Shown in pieces: positions 53,367-62,123 of a DNA stretch of 64,000 bases (the first letter of the stretch is position 1; every line of letters starts with the position of its first letter). Source of the stretch: Methanobrevibacter boviskoreani JH1. Lineage in GTDB: Archaea; Methanobacteriota; Methanobacteria; Methanobacteriales; Methanobacteriaceae. The stretch is from assembly GCF_000320505.1 (NCBI RefSeq), contig NZ_BAGX02000020.1, positions 228,573 to 292,572 of the forward strand. The letters are read 5' to 3'. Made by a program: the position numbers and the translations under genes. The notes beneath the pieces were generated by a model. The model saw only the letters and a list, made by a program, of their open reading frames with translations, was not told the DNA's origin and searched no databases.

Positions 53367-53407
53367 CATAAAAATTTTATTTTTATTTTTAATATTAAGG
53401 TGGTAGA

Positions 53408-54439
53408 ATGAAACCAAAAGTAATGATAATATTAGGTTCTGCATCAGATATTAAAATAGCTCAAAAATGTATAGATAAATTAGAAGAATTAAAGATACCA
53501 TATGATTTTAAGATTTCTTCAGCACACAGAACCTATAAAAAAGTTAAACATGACGTACTCCAAGGTACAAAAAATGGAATTGAAGTATTTATTGCAATTG
53601 CAGGTATGGCGGCACACCTACCTGGAGTTATCGCATCATTTACACATAAACCTGTTATCGGAGTACCTGTTGAAGCTAAATTAGACGGATTAGACGCATT
53701 ATATGCAAGTATTCAAATGCCGTTTCCAGCACCGGTTGCTACTGTTGGAATAGATAGGGGAGATAATGCAGCAATCCTTGCAGGGCAAATCATTGCAACA
53801 TATGATAAAAATATGAGAGCAAATATTCATGATTTAAGATCAGGTTATAAAAACAAGGTTTATAATAGTGAAAAGGAATTGCTAGAAGAGTTAAATGGTG
53901 AATATATTCAAAAAGACTTTTTAGTAGACGACTTTGATGATATTGAATACAATGACAATAAAAACTTAGATGTTGAAGCGTTATCACCTGATGAATGTCC
54001 TGATGTAGCTGTAATAGCTGGAAGCCATTCTGATATGAGTATTGCTAAGAAAATATCCACTTTACTTGATCGTATGAAAATATCATATGATTTATCAGTT
54101 GTAAGCCCTATCAGACATCCTAAGAAATTCCAAGAATATATGATGAAAATGGAAAATGTTAAAATATTTATTGGTGTTAATGGATTATCCTCACAGGTTA
54201 CAGGTTCTATAGTAGGTTCCAGTGAAAAGGTTGTATTAGGTGTTCCATGTTCCAAGGAATTCGAAGGAAAGGATGCCTTACTTTCAATGGTAAGTATGCC
54301 ACCTGGTGCACCTGTTGGAACAGTTGGAATTAATAATGGCCGTAACTGTGCTATTTTAGCTGGAGAAATTCTAAGTATTAGCGATAAAAATATTGAGGAT
54401 AACTTAAAAAGAATAAAATATAAGGCAGCTAATTTATAA
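53408..54439 (+). CDS. purE: PurE, N5-CAIR mutase / AIR carboxylase, two tandem domains
   Basis: PurE acts in purine synthesis at the carboxylation of AIR. The 343-residue protein holds two PurE-like domains. The first (about 1-150) keeps the active-site GSASDIKIAQKC, SSAHRTYKKV (His) and AIAGMAAHLPGVIASFT. The second (about 195-340) has GSHSDMSIAKKI but reads SPIRHPKKF and GVNGLSSQVTGSIVG in place of SAHRT and GMAAHLPG, so it is probably non-catalytic. Between them lies an acidic linker. Double-domain PurE is known in Methanobacteriales. The ATG follows GGTGGTAGA. Confidence 0.92.
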   Translation: MKPKVMIILGSASDIKIAQKCIDKLEELKIPYDFKISSAHRTYKKVKHDVLQGTKNGIEVFIAIAGMAAHLPGVIASFTHKPVIGVPVEAKLDGLDALYASIQMPFPAPVATVGIDRGDNAAILAGQIIATYDKNMRANIHDLRSGYKNKVYNSEKELLEELNGEYIQKDFLVDDFDDIEYNDNKNLDVEALSPDECPDVAVIAGSHSDMSIAKKISTLLDRMKISYDLSVVSPIRHPKKFQEYMMKMENVKIFIGVNGLSSQVTGSIVGSSEKVVLGVPCSKEFEGKDALLSMVSMPPGAPVGTVGINNGRNCAILAGEILSISDKNIEDNLKRIKYKAANL

Positions 54440-54616
54440 TGTGATAAAAATTAAAGATGATTCAAAGAATAATATATAGAGCTAATTTATATTTTAAAAA
54501 AAAGATTTGCCACAGGTAAATTGAAAATTTCTTTATTTATTAAATCTTCAAACCTAAAAATATTAGATAAAGGTAGCTGATTATAAATTATAACAATGAT
54601 TAAAAAAAGTGATTCT

Positions 54617-55882
54617 ATGAAATTAAATAGTTATAAAAATCTTATAGAAATCAACGATGAAGTGGACACTGAATATGAAATAGTAGAGATATTAAAGAAA
54701 TATCCGAAGGATACTGTTTTATTCACTAATGTCAAACATCATCGTATTCCGGTAATAAGTGGAATCTGTAATACAAGGGAAAAGATTGCCCAATCAATAA
54801 ACTGCAAAAAGGATGAGATTCTTCAAACAATTGTTAAGGCATGCGATAATCCAATTAAAGTTGAAAACTACAAGGATTTAGATGATTATATAAGTTATGA
54901 TGCAAACTTAAATAAGATACCAATTTTAAAACACTATAAAAAAGATGGTGGAAGATATATTACAGCAGGTGTTGTGTTTGCACGTGACCCTGAGACCGGA
55001 GTCCAAAATGCCTCTATTCATAGAATGCTTGTAAAAAATAGTAATACTTTAGGAATTAGACTTGTACCAAGAAACTTATTTACCTATTTCCATAAAGCAG
55101 AGGAATTAGGTAAGGATTTGGATATTACAATCTGTATTGGATTAGATCCTGCAATCCTACTTGCAAGTACCTGTTCAATACCTATTGATTCCGATGAGAT
55201 GGAAGTTGCCAATGCATTTAAAAATGGTGAATTGACCTTATTAAAATGTGAAAATTCAGATTTAAAGGTTCCTGAAGCGGATATTATTCTTGAGGGAAAA
55301 ATCATCCACAATAAAAGATCAAAAGAAGGTCCATTCGTAGACTTAACCGATACCTATGATGTTGTAAGAGAGGAGCCAGTCATAAAGTTAAGCAAAATGC
55401 ATCTTAAGAAAAACGCCTATTATCACGCAATTATTCCTGCAGGATTTGAACACAAACTCCTACAAGGTCTTCCACAGGAGCCTAGAATATTTGAACATGT
55501 TAAAAACACAGTTCCTACAGTCCAAAATGTTGCCCTAACCGAGGGAGGTTGCTGTTGGTTACATGCAGTGGTACAAATCAAGAAACAGACACAGGGTGAC
55601 GGTAAGAATGTCCTAATGGCTGCGCTTTCTGCACACCCATCCTTAAAACATTGCGTTGTAGTTGATGATGATATTGATATATTTAATCCTGAGGATGTGG
55701 AATATGCAATAGCTACAAGGGTTAAAGGTGATGAAGATTTAATGGTTGTAACTAAAGCAAGGGGTTCTTCCCTAGATCCGAAAGCATTACCTGACGGTAC
55801 TACTACCAAAATAGGTCTTGATGCTACCAAGGATATTAATCATCCCGAGAAATTTGAAAGAGTAAGTTTTTCCGAATTCTAA
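54617..55882 (+). CDS. UbiD-family decarboxylase, probably anhydromevalonate phosphate decarboxylase
   Basis: A prenylated-FMN-dependent decarboxylase of about 421 residues. Seen are [20 protein letters not shown] near 112, [20 protein letters not shown] near 135 and [21 protein letters not shown] near 380, typical of UbiD. Most archaea use a UbiD homologue for trans-anhydromevalonate 5-phosphate in the modified mevalonate route to isoprenoids, and this is the likely role in a methanogen. The cofactor-making UbiX is not in the window. Start at 54617 follows GTGATTCT; the in-frame ATG at 54596 has none. Isoprenoid supply ties to archaeal lipids and glycan carriers. Confidence 0.85.
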   Translation: MKLNSYKNLIEINDEVDTEYEIVEILKKYPKDTVLFTNVKHHRIPVISGICNTREKIAQSINCKKDEILQTIVKACDNPIKVENYKDLDDYISYDANLNKIPILKHYKKDGGRYITAGVVFARDPETGVQNASIHRMLVKNSNTLGIRLVPRNLFTYFHKAEELGKDLDITICIGLDPAILLASTCSIPIDSDEMEVANAFKNGELTLLKCENSDLKVPEADIILEGKIIHNKRSKEGPFVDLTDTYDVVREEPVIKLSKMHLKKNAYYHAIIPAGFEHKLLQGLPQEPRIFEHVKNTVPTVQNVALTEGGCCWLHAVVQIKKQTQGDGKNVLMAALSAHPSLKHCVVVDDDIDIFNPEDVEYAIATRVKGDEDLMVVTKARGSSLDPKALPDGTTTKIGLDATKDINHPEKFERVSFSEF

Positions 55883-55905
55883 ACTTACTCAATACTATTT
55901 TTTTT
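55860..55905 (+). terminator. Hairpin plus T8 terminator of the ubiD-family gene
   Basis: A perfect 10-bp stem GAGTAAGTTT/AAACTTACTC (55860-55869 and 55881-55890) spans the stop codon. T8 follows at 55898-55905 and T7 at 55917-55923. Together they form a textbook intrinsic-type terminator. Confidence 0.75.
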
Positions 55906-56058
55906 AATCTATGCAATTTTTTTATTTTATACTATTTTATCAAGTCAAAGTTTCATAATCTATAATATTAATCATTTTAATGTCTAATTTTCATTAAAAT
56001 CCACAACGATCAAATAAAACTCTAATTCTAAATAACTTAATCAATTAATCACAAAGTT

Positions 56059-56110
56059 TAACCTCCAACAGTACGTTATTAACCTTAATCAATCAATAAC
56101 CTCCAACAGT
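56059..56110. repeat. 14-bp direct repeat, spaced 38 bases
   Basis: TAACCTCCAACAGT occurs at 56059-56072 and again at 56097-56110, between the convergent ubiD-family and amrS genes. It is GC-richer than the surroundings. Purpose unknown. Confidence 0.6.
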
Positions 56111-56141
56111 GTGCGATGTTAAGGGTTTATTATTCTCATGA

Positions 56142-57149
56142 TTAATCCATTACAAAGTTTAATTTTCTACCGCAGTTAGTACATTTGTTATTTTTGATTT
56201 TACCTAAATCTTTTGTAAAATAGCCATTTCTTTCAATCAAAAGCTCACCACATTCAGGACAGAATGTATTCTGATCATCAGGCATATTACCTAAATAGAT
56301 ATATTCGAGTCCAGTTCTATGGGCAATATCAAATGCATTAATTAAGCTTGAAGGGTTTGTAGCCTCTATATCATCCATCTTATAGTAGGGAAATGCCCTT
56401 GTAAAATGTATAGGAACTTCCGGACCTAATTCATCCATTATAAAATCTACCAATTTTTGAATCATATCATCGGAATCATTTAAGTCTTCAATAACCAGAT
56501 TTGTTAGTTCGAGATGAGCTTTACTTTCATAAATAGCTTTTATATTATCAAGTATCACATCCAGGCGGGCATCAGAGTAATCTTTATATAATTGTTTAGA
56601 CATGAATTTTAAATCTATATTGAATCCGTCCATATATGGTAGAATGTACTCCAGTGCCTCAGAGGTAAAAAATCCATTGCTTATGAAAACATTTTTAATA
56701 TTTTCCCTATGGGCAAGTTTAGAACAATCCTCAACATATTCTAAAAACATAGTAGGTTCATTGTATGTATAAGCAATTGACTTACAGTTTGTTAAAGCTG
56801 CATTTTTAACAATTGTCTCTGGCATAATATTAACAGTACCAATATCTTTGGCAATTTTCTGTGAGATGATATAGTTCTGACAAGCCAAACATGCCATATT
56901 ACAACCATAACCACCTATCGAATATGCTAAGCTTCCGGGATAAAAATGGTACAATGGTTTTTTTTCAATTGGATCAACATTGTATGAGGATATCTGACCA
57001 TAGGTAATTGAATATAGGTCTCCCCCATCATTATACCTTGTCATACAAAGACCATAATCCCCTTCTGGAATTATACAATTTTGGTTACAGATATTACACT
57101 TAACCCTTGACTTAGCTAGCTTTTCATATAATACAGATTCAATTTTCAT
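56142..57149 (-). CDS. amrS: AmmeMemoRadiSam system radical SAM enzyme
   Basis: A radical SAM protein of about 335 residues. The cluster motif is CNMACLACQN (Cys-x3-Cys-x2-Cys) near residue 75, preceded by LYHFYPGSLAYSIGGYG and followed by SIAYTYNEPTMFLEYVEDC near 115. An early CNICNQNC and a late zinc-ribbon CPECGELL/CTNCGRKL pair complete the family layout. The AmmeMemoRadiSam group pairs with AMMECR1 and Memo proteins, which are not in the window; its reaction is not established. ATG 57149 is preferred over a TTG at 57158. It lies 41 bases downstream of thiL. Confidence 0.88.
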   Translation of the reverse strand: MKIESVLYEKLAKSRVKCNICNQNCIIPEGDYGLCMTRYNDGGDLYSITYGQISSYNVDPIEKKPLYHFYPGSLAYSIGGYGCNMACLACQNYIISQKIAKDIGTVNIMPETIVKNAALTNCKSIAYTYNEPTMFLEYVEDCSKLAHRENIKNVFISNGFFTSEALEYILPYMDGFNIDLKFMSKQLYKDYSDARLDVILDNIKAIYESKAHLELTNLVIEDLNDSDDMIQKLVDFIMDELGPEVPIHFTRAFPYYKMDDIEATNPSSLINAFDIAHRTGLEYIYLGNMPDDQNTFCPECGELLIERNGYFTKDLGKIKNNKCTNCGRKLNFVMD

Positions 57150-57190
57150 AGAAGACAACCCCTTTTTAATTTTTAATAATATTAATTTAA

Positions 57191-58225
57191 TTATAACTTG
57201 AAATGTTCATAACCCATACCTGATAAGGTTTTAATCTCGTTATTGGTGAGGACTATTTCAAGTGTATTATTTAAGGTAACCTCACCTATAACATAGAAAT
57301 CCAGATATTTTTCAATTTCACTCTTTAAATCCCTAGGTATAATGAATATAAGTTCGAAATCCTCGCCGGTATGAAATAGCAATTCATATAAATCAAGATT
57401 CAAACTATCTGCAATAGTTAGATACTCCCTATCAACAGGTATCTTATTTTCATAAATTCTAATACCCTTATTATATGGAACATTACCATTAATTGAGTCA
57501 GAATATTTTTTATCCGCTTCCAGTAAGGATTCAAGTTCGCTTGCAAGACCGTCCGTTATATCAGTTGCAGTTTTAACTCCTAGAGATAAAAGTTTTTCCC
57601 CTTCATTTAACCTTGCATTAGGTTTTAATGCCTTATTTATTGATTCGGTAATGGTAATATTATCTGATGAGACCTCTTGATTTAATAGTTGAAAACCTAA
57701 TGCTGCAAGACCTAACTTACCAGTTATACAAACCAGATCTCCCTTGTTAAAACCATATTTCATCATTGGTTCAGTAGATGTTTCACCAATAGCCGTTCCA
57801 CAGACTATAATATCCTCTGAATCATTAGTATCACCACCTAAAAGTGGAATATTATAATAATCACAGGCTGAAAGAACACCGTCAATAAAATCATCAAAGT
57901 CATTAATGGATAAATCCCTGTTAAAACCTATACTTAAAAGAAATCCTAGAGGTTTAGCTCCCATAGATGCAAGGTCACTTACATTAACGGTTACAGATTT
58001 AAATCCCATGTCATAATAGGTCATCTCATCTGGAAAATGATGACTTCGAATAAGCATGTCTGATGTGGTAATTAAGTATCTATCTAAATATCTGATTACG
58101 GAACAATCATCGCCTATTCTATTTAAATAAGTATTATTAACTGTGGAAGACCTTTTAATGGACGCATTAATTATTCTTTCAATTAAAGCTTTCTCACCAT
58201 ATGATGAAATAGAATCTTTACTCAT
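57191..58225 (-). CDS. thiL: Thiamine-monophosphate kinase
   Basis: ThiL phosphorylates thiamine monophosphate to the active diphosphate. The 344 residues belong to the AIR-synthase fold and show IGDDCSVIRY near 42, MGFKSVTVNVSDLASMGAKP near 73, IPLLGGDTNDSEDI near 120, and TDITDGLASELESLL near 215. There is no ribosome binding site in the bases before ATG 58225, but a TATA-like TTTTTATAAAAATTT lies about 40 bases upstream, suggesting a very short leader or leaderless message. It precedes amrS in one transcription unit. Confidence 0.9.
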   Translation of the reverse strand: MSKDSISSYGEKALIERIINASIKRSSTVNNTYLNRIGDDCSVIRYLDRYLITTSDMLIRSHHFPDEMTYYDMGFKSVTVNVSDLASMGAKPLGFLLSIGFNRDLSINDFDDFIDGVLSACDYYNIPLLGGDTNDSEDIIVCGTAIGETSTEPMMKYGFNKGDLVCITGKLGLAALGFQLLNQEVSSDNITITESINKALKPNARLNEGEKLLSLGVKTATDITDGLASELESLLEADKKYSDSINGNVPYNKGIRIYENKIPVDREYLTIADSLNLDLYELLFHTGEDFELIFIIPRDLKSEIEKYLDFYVIGEVTLNNTLEIVLTNNEIKTLSGMGYEHFKL

Positions 58226-58542
58226 GAAAAAAGATATGTTTTTTTAGATTAAATAAATTTTTATAAAAAACATTAAAGTTCTAAAAAAAGATATTTTAAA
58301 GATTCAAAATAGAAGACTTAAAACTATAAGTCTATAATGAAAAATCTAAAAAAAGCTAAAAACTCAGTAAAAACAAACTAAAAATAAAGTTTAAAAATAA
58401 AAATCTAAAAAAAAAGCTAAAAACTAAGTAAAACCAACTAAAAACAAAATTTGAAAATAGAAATCTAAAAAAAAAGCTAAAAACTAAGTAAAACCAACTA
58501 AAAACAAAATTTGAAAATAAAAAGAGAAAATAGCTAAATAAT
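58226..58542. other. Intergenic region between DUF35 gene end and thiL start
   Basis: Mostly filled by the 60-bp repeats at 58341-58520. The thiL promoter lies in the first 60 bases. Confidence 0.5.
58341..58520. repeat. 60-bp tandem repeat, about three copies
   Basis: Three head-to-tail 60-base units begin near 58341, 58401 and 58461. Each reads AAATCT, an A run, then GCTAAAAACT, AGTAAAA, AACTAAAAA and a TTGAAAAT-like end. Copies two and three differ by only one or two bases; the first is more diverged. The order of divergence suggests stepwise expansion. The unit is A-rich and lies just past the DUF35 stop. Confidence 0.85.
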
Positions 58543-58941
58543 TTATTTAACTACTTTAAATTTAAATCCGTATGAAATTACTCCATCATCTCCATCTTCA
58601 GAGATTTTTCTAAAGACCATTTCAACAGGATCTCCTATTTCAATGTTTTCAATATCAGTATCAACAAGTTGTGCAGTTAATTTTGCACCCTCTTCTAATT
58701 CAATAATAGCTACAGCATAAGGAGCGATAGTCTTAAAGTCAGAAGACGGTGATCTAACAATAGAGTAAGAATATATCTTTCCTTTACCATTAAATTTAAA
58801 ATCTTCCATATGTCCTTTTCTTCTGCAGTCTGGACAAACAACTCTTTGTGGGAAATATAATCTACCACAGTTTGTACATTTTGAACCAATTAAGTTATAT
58901 CTTTGTTGAATATGACGCCATACTCTTACTGTATCAGACAT
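58543..58941 (-). CDS. DUF35 zinc-ribbon OB-fold protein
   Basis: A 132-residue protein with a rubredoxin-like zinc ribbon, CTNCGRLYFPQRVVCPDC (residues about 22-39), then an OB-fold β-domain (about 55-130). In methanogens such proteins hold acetoacetyl-CoA thiolase and HMG-CoA synthase together in the mevalonate pathway. Here the gene stands alone, so that role is family knowledge rather than context. The UbiD-family gene of the same pathway is only 3 kb away. ATG 58941 follows GGAGGTATCTT. Confidence 0.88.
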   Translation of the reverse strand: MSDTVRVWRHIQQRYNLIGSKCTNCGRLYFPQRVVCPDCRRKGHMEDFKFNGKGKIYSYSIVRSPSSDFKTIAPYAVAIIELEEGAKLTAQLVDTDIENIEIGDPVEMVFRKISEDGDDGVISYGFKFKVVK

Positions 58942-59243
58942 AAGATACCTCCATATAAAATAAATTAGTATGTATTATATTTACTTTATATTTTAAAATA
59001 TAAATAAGTATTTTTTTTACCCTAAAATTTTCCTATTTTCCAAATAATCAGATAATTATAATTTTTTAAAAATAGATTACTAAAAACTTCAATTTAATTT
59101 TTAAAATTTAAATAAATGATTCCTTTTAAGGTAAATCTTAAAATACATATAAATTATTTATAATCATTTAAAATTTAAAATAGACTTGATAATTCATCAT
59201 CTAATAAAAAAGGATTTAATAAAACAGGATTTAAAGAAATCTT
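58942..59243. other. Divergent promoter region between DUF35 and pilin-like genes
   Basis: A/T-rich spacer of about 300 bases that must hold promoters for both directions. No gene seen. Confidence 0.5.
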
Positions 59244-60206
59244 ATGAAAAATTTAAATCAAATTATAAATGACAATGACGGGAATCTCATAATTTCATTT
59301 AGTTTAATTTTGATTTTCATAGTTATCACATGCTTGATTCTAGCTTTAATGGCCTCAGACTACCTAAACGAGGAAAAAACAGATGAGGTTACAAGCAGTA
59401 ACATTCAGTTTATAATTGGAGATTATAAAAGAAATATTGAAACTGTATCCTATGAAAGTTTAAACGAAAGTATTATGGATGTAATCTCATCTAAAAATAG
59501 CTTAAAGGATAGTAGGACATATCTGAAAGATAAAATCAACAGAAATCTTCAAGATTTAAACAAAGAATATTATAAAACCTATAAAGTTACTGTAAACTCT
59601 GAAATCACAGAGGTGGACAATGATGAGAATCCATTTTACATTAAAGTATCAGGCCATATGGAAATTATAAAGAACAACATCTCATATTCATCAAATGATA
59701 CATTCACCATTCCAATTACAGGATTAAATGATCCCCTACCTGTTTTAAAACTAAAAAATCAGGAGGGACTGGAATATACAAACGAGGGGATATACTATGG
59801 AGAGTCCCTTAGGGATTATCTAAATAATAAAGGATTAAACAACTCTAATTCCTATCTAAATGCCAGATCACCATCCATTATCAAAGAATGTCCATATACG
59901 CCATATCCCATCCATGGAAATAATGGTTTAATCTCCAACTGTATTGAAAATAAGTATTATCATGAAAGTTCAGACGGAAGTTGCATATTCTGTAGAATGG
60001 AAGGCAAGGGGAACTGCTCCCACTATGGAATTGAAACCTTTATCATTACAAGGGACAGTAACTATTCAAGTTCCATCACCTCATCGGACCATGTTATATT
60101 CTCGGACAATCCCTATTATGGAAATAAAATCAATTTAAATAATTCCACCTATGTAATTTATCTGGATAATGGCCATGAAAATAAGTATGGTCTAGACAAT
60201 TATTAA
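59244..60206 (+). CDS. Secreted or membrane-anchored pilin-like protein of unknown function
   Basis: 320 residues. A short charged lead (MKNLNQIINDNDGN) precedes one hydrophobic helix, LIISFSLILIFIVITCLILA (about 15-36), like archaeal type IV pilins or an anchored secreted protein. The middle is helical and charged. The C-terminal third has six cysteines in a cluster (CPYTPYPIHGNN, NCIENKYY, SCIFCRMEGKGNCSHYG), suggesting disulfides or metal binding. I recognise no family. The next gene starts 14 bases later and looks like a second member of the same system. Confidence 0.7.
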   Translation: MKNLNQIINDNDGNLIISFSLILIFIVITCLILALMASDYLNEEKTDEVTSSNIQFIIGDYKRNIETVSYESLNESIMDVISSKNSLKDSRTYLKDKINRNLQDLNKEYYKTYKVTVNSEITEVDNDENPFYIKVSGHMEIIKNNISYSSNDTFTIPITGLNDPLPVLKLKNQEGLEYTNEGIYYGESLRDYLNNKGLNNSNSYLNARSPSIIKECPYTPYPIHGNNGLISNCIENKYYHESSDGSCIFCRMEGKGNCSHYGIETFIITRDSNYSSSITSSDHVIFSDNPYYGNKINLNNSTYVIYLDNGHENKYGLDNY

Positions 60207-60219
60207 TGGGGGTAATTTA

Positions 60220-61107
60220 ATCTTAGACAATAAAGGAAATATCTACTCTTTAGAACTACTAGTTTCAATAGTGTTAATTATTCTAATCTTGTCCACTTGT
60301 TCCAATATGATTTACACTACAAATAACAAGATTACAAATAGGGTGGATATGGATAGACTAGAATCCATCAGTATGAAAACCATGGATCAACTGATTAAAA
60401 ACCCTGGAAATCCAAGCAACTGGGAAGAATATAGTGACAGTTTAGATTATACCCCAGGTTTAGCTAAAGATTCCCCAGATAATAAGACGAATCTCTGTAT
60501 CCTATCCTATCGAAAAATCTTAGCACTAAAAAATAATTATGATGCAATTGATAGAAATATATTCCAGGACGAGATCAGCAGTCAGATAATCATAATCCCC
60601 TCATCTGATAGTTTAGATAAGATAATTCTGGGAGATAACCTGGATTTTAACAATCCCAAAAACATCATATCAATAAATAGAATGGTGAAGATAGACTATT
60701 ATAGTGGTTATACCATTTTAAACATTAAAAAATCAGATTACATCTGTAATCAAAATCATGATAAGGCATATTGGAGATGCAATACCTTTAAAATAGACTA
60801 TGGTGATTTAAAAGACTCAGACTATTATATATTAAATGACAAAAGTGAAAACATTGAATTTTATTTGGATAATGGAAAGAACCACTCGGATTTAAAAACT
60901 GCAGGTAGTAATCCGGTATGTTTAAACGACGATTTAAATAGCCTAATCAATCAGAATAGCTCAACAAGTATTATAGTCCATGAAAATACAGACAATGTCA
61001 ATTCCATAATCGTAATGGTACCTAAAGATTTCAATAAAGAACATCTAAAATACGACTATTTTAAAGAGATTAATGGAAAAATAATACTTAAAACCTGGTA
61101 TAAATGA
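60220..61107 (+). CDS. Second pilin-like secreted protein, apparent ATC start
   Basis: The reading frame begins LDNKGNIYSLELLVSIVLII, a pilin-type N-terminus: short polar lead, Glu inside a hydrophobic helix (as at position +5 of pilins), then about 270 outside residues with scattered Cys, Asn and Asp. The first usable standard codon, a GTG at 60271, falls inside the helix and would destroy it. In-frame upstream lie ATC at 60220 and, before it, GGGGGT at 60208-60213; a TAG at 60193 bars anything earlier. So ATC is the best start, unless the base is misread. It is placed 13 bases after the first pilin-like gene and is certainly cotranscribed. Confidence 0.6.
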   Translation: MLDNKGNIYSLELLVSIVLIILILSTCSNMIYTTNNKITNRVDMDRLESISMKTMDQLIKNPGNPSNWEEYSDSLDYTPGLAKDSPDNKTNLCILSYRKILALKNNYDAIDRNIFQDEISSQIIIIPSSDSLDKIILGDNLDFNNPKNIISINRMVKIDYYSGYTILNIKKSDYICNQNHDKAYWRCNTFKIDYGDLKDSDYYILNDKSENIEFYLDNGKNHSDLKTAGSNPVCLNDDLNSLINQNSSTSIIVHENTDNVNSIIVMVPKDFNKEHLKYDYFKEINGKIILKTWYK

Positions 61108-61276
61108 AAAATACTTAAAAAAAGACTGTTTTATGGAAATCAACGAAAAACAATTCCAAAGATAGTATAAAAGGATACAAACTTAGGTTATATTATAAAA
61201 AAAATATTATAATTTAAATAAAAGATGGAATTCCATTTATTATAAAAAAAATATTAAAGGATTAAAATTATTATCA

Positions 61277-61921
61277 TTAATTAACATCATATGTAAATTT
61301 ATCGATTAAGTCCCTGTCACCATTAGGCTTTTCTTTATATACAAACACTTTTAGATAGGATATGTTAAAATCATTGGAATTCTTTTGACCAAACATCACA
61401 TCAGCTGTTTTACTTGCACCGGAGCTAATATTATCATCATAACAAAGTATGTTTAAAGAATTCAAACCAAAGAAATTTGCCATGACATCTAATTGTTTGC
61501 CATCTGAGGAATATGGATATATTTCCACGGTTGTATCTTTTAAGTTATCTTTAGCAGTATAAGTTATCTTATATGATTTGGTATGACCTTTATAATCATC
61601 GGAATTTAAGTCCTCGCTACCAGTTAAATCTACAGAATTAATTGCAATTTTATGTGGCATTAAACTGAATTTCATTGCATCCATATCTCCATGGGAATTA
61701 TAATATGAAAATCCTGTAAACGCGACAACTGCAATAATAAGTATTACAACAAGGACTGATAAGTAGTTTTTATTACTGGTTTTAGGTTTCCTTGAGGCAT
61801 CTGCAGTTTTATCTTTATCATCAGGCAACTTTCCATTTAAATAAAAACCGCATTTATAGCAGTATTCATGATCCTTTTTTACTTCTGCACCACACATAGG
61901 ACAAAACTTAAAATCAGACAT
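61277..61921 (-). CDS. Zinc-ribbon, single-helix membrane protein
   Basis: 214 residues: an N-terminal zinc ribbon FCPMCGAEVKKDHEYCYKCG (about 6-25), a charged linker, one hydrophobic helix (about 54-73, YLSVLVVILIIAVVAFTGF), then an outside β-rich domain of about 130 residues. Such proteins are common in methanogens but have no defined role. The zinc ribbon stays in the cytoplasm and the β-domain outside. ATG 61921 follows GGGGG. It converges on the pilin-like pair. Confidence 0.75.
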   Translation of the reverse strand: MSDFKFCPMCGAEVKKDHEYCYKCGFYLNGKLPDDKDKTADASRKPKTSNKNYLSVLVVILIIAVVAFTGFSYYNSHGDMDAMKFSLMPHKIAINSVDLTGSEDLNSDDYKGHTKSYKITYTAKDNLKDTTVEIYPYSSDGKQLDVMANFFGLNSLNILCYDDNISSGASKTADVMFGQKNSNDFNISYLKVFVYKEKPNGDRDLIDKFTYDVN

Positions 61922-62123
61922 TTAAAACCCCCTTTAATTCAATTTTAAAAAAAATAGATTGTTTAATCTTTAGTCTTTTTAAAAAAAAAACTAGATATTA
62001 ATTTATCATCTTAAATATTTAAAATTTTTTAAAATCTAGTACTAAACCAAATATCTTAAAATATTTATAAAATCTTGATTTGAACTAGATAAATACCTTG
62101 AATATTTAAAATCAGGTATTTAA

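Larger units (their letters stand above)
53085..53407. other. Intergenic region with an 80-bp duplication and a purE-proximal inverted repeat
   Basis: Holds the T-tract end of DUF2142 copy D (53102-53108), the repeat at 53101-53260 and the inverted repeat at 53344-53366. No gene seen. Confidence 0.5.

Noticed and set aside
58341-58520. CRISPR-like array
   Set aside because: The units are directly adjacent, with no unique spacers, and are low-complexity A-rich DNA.
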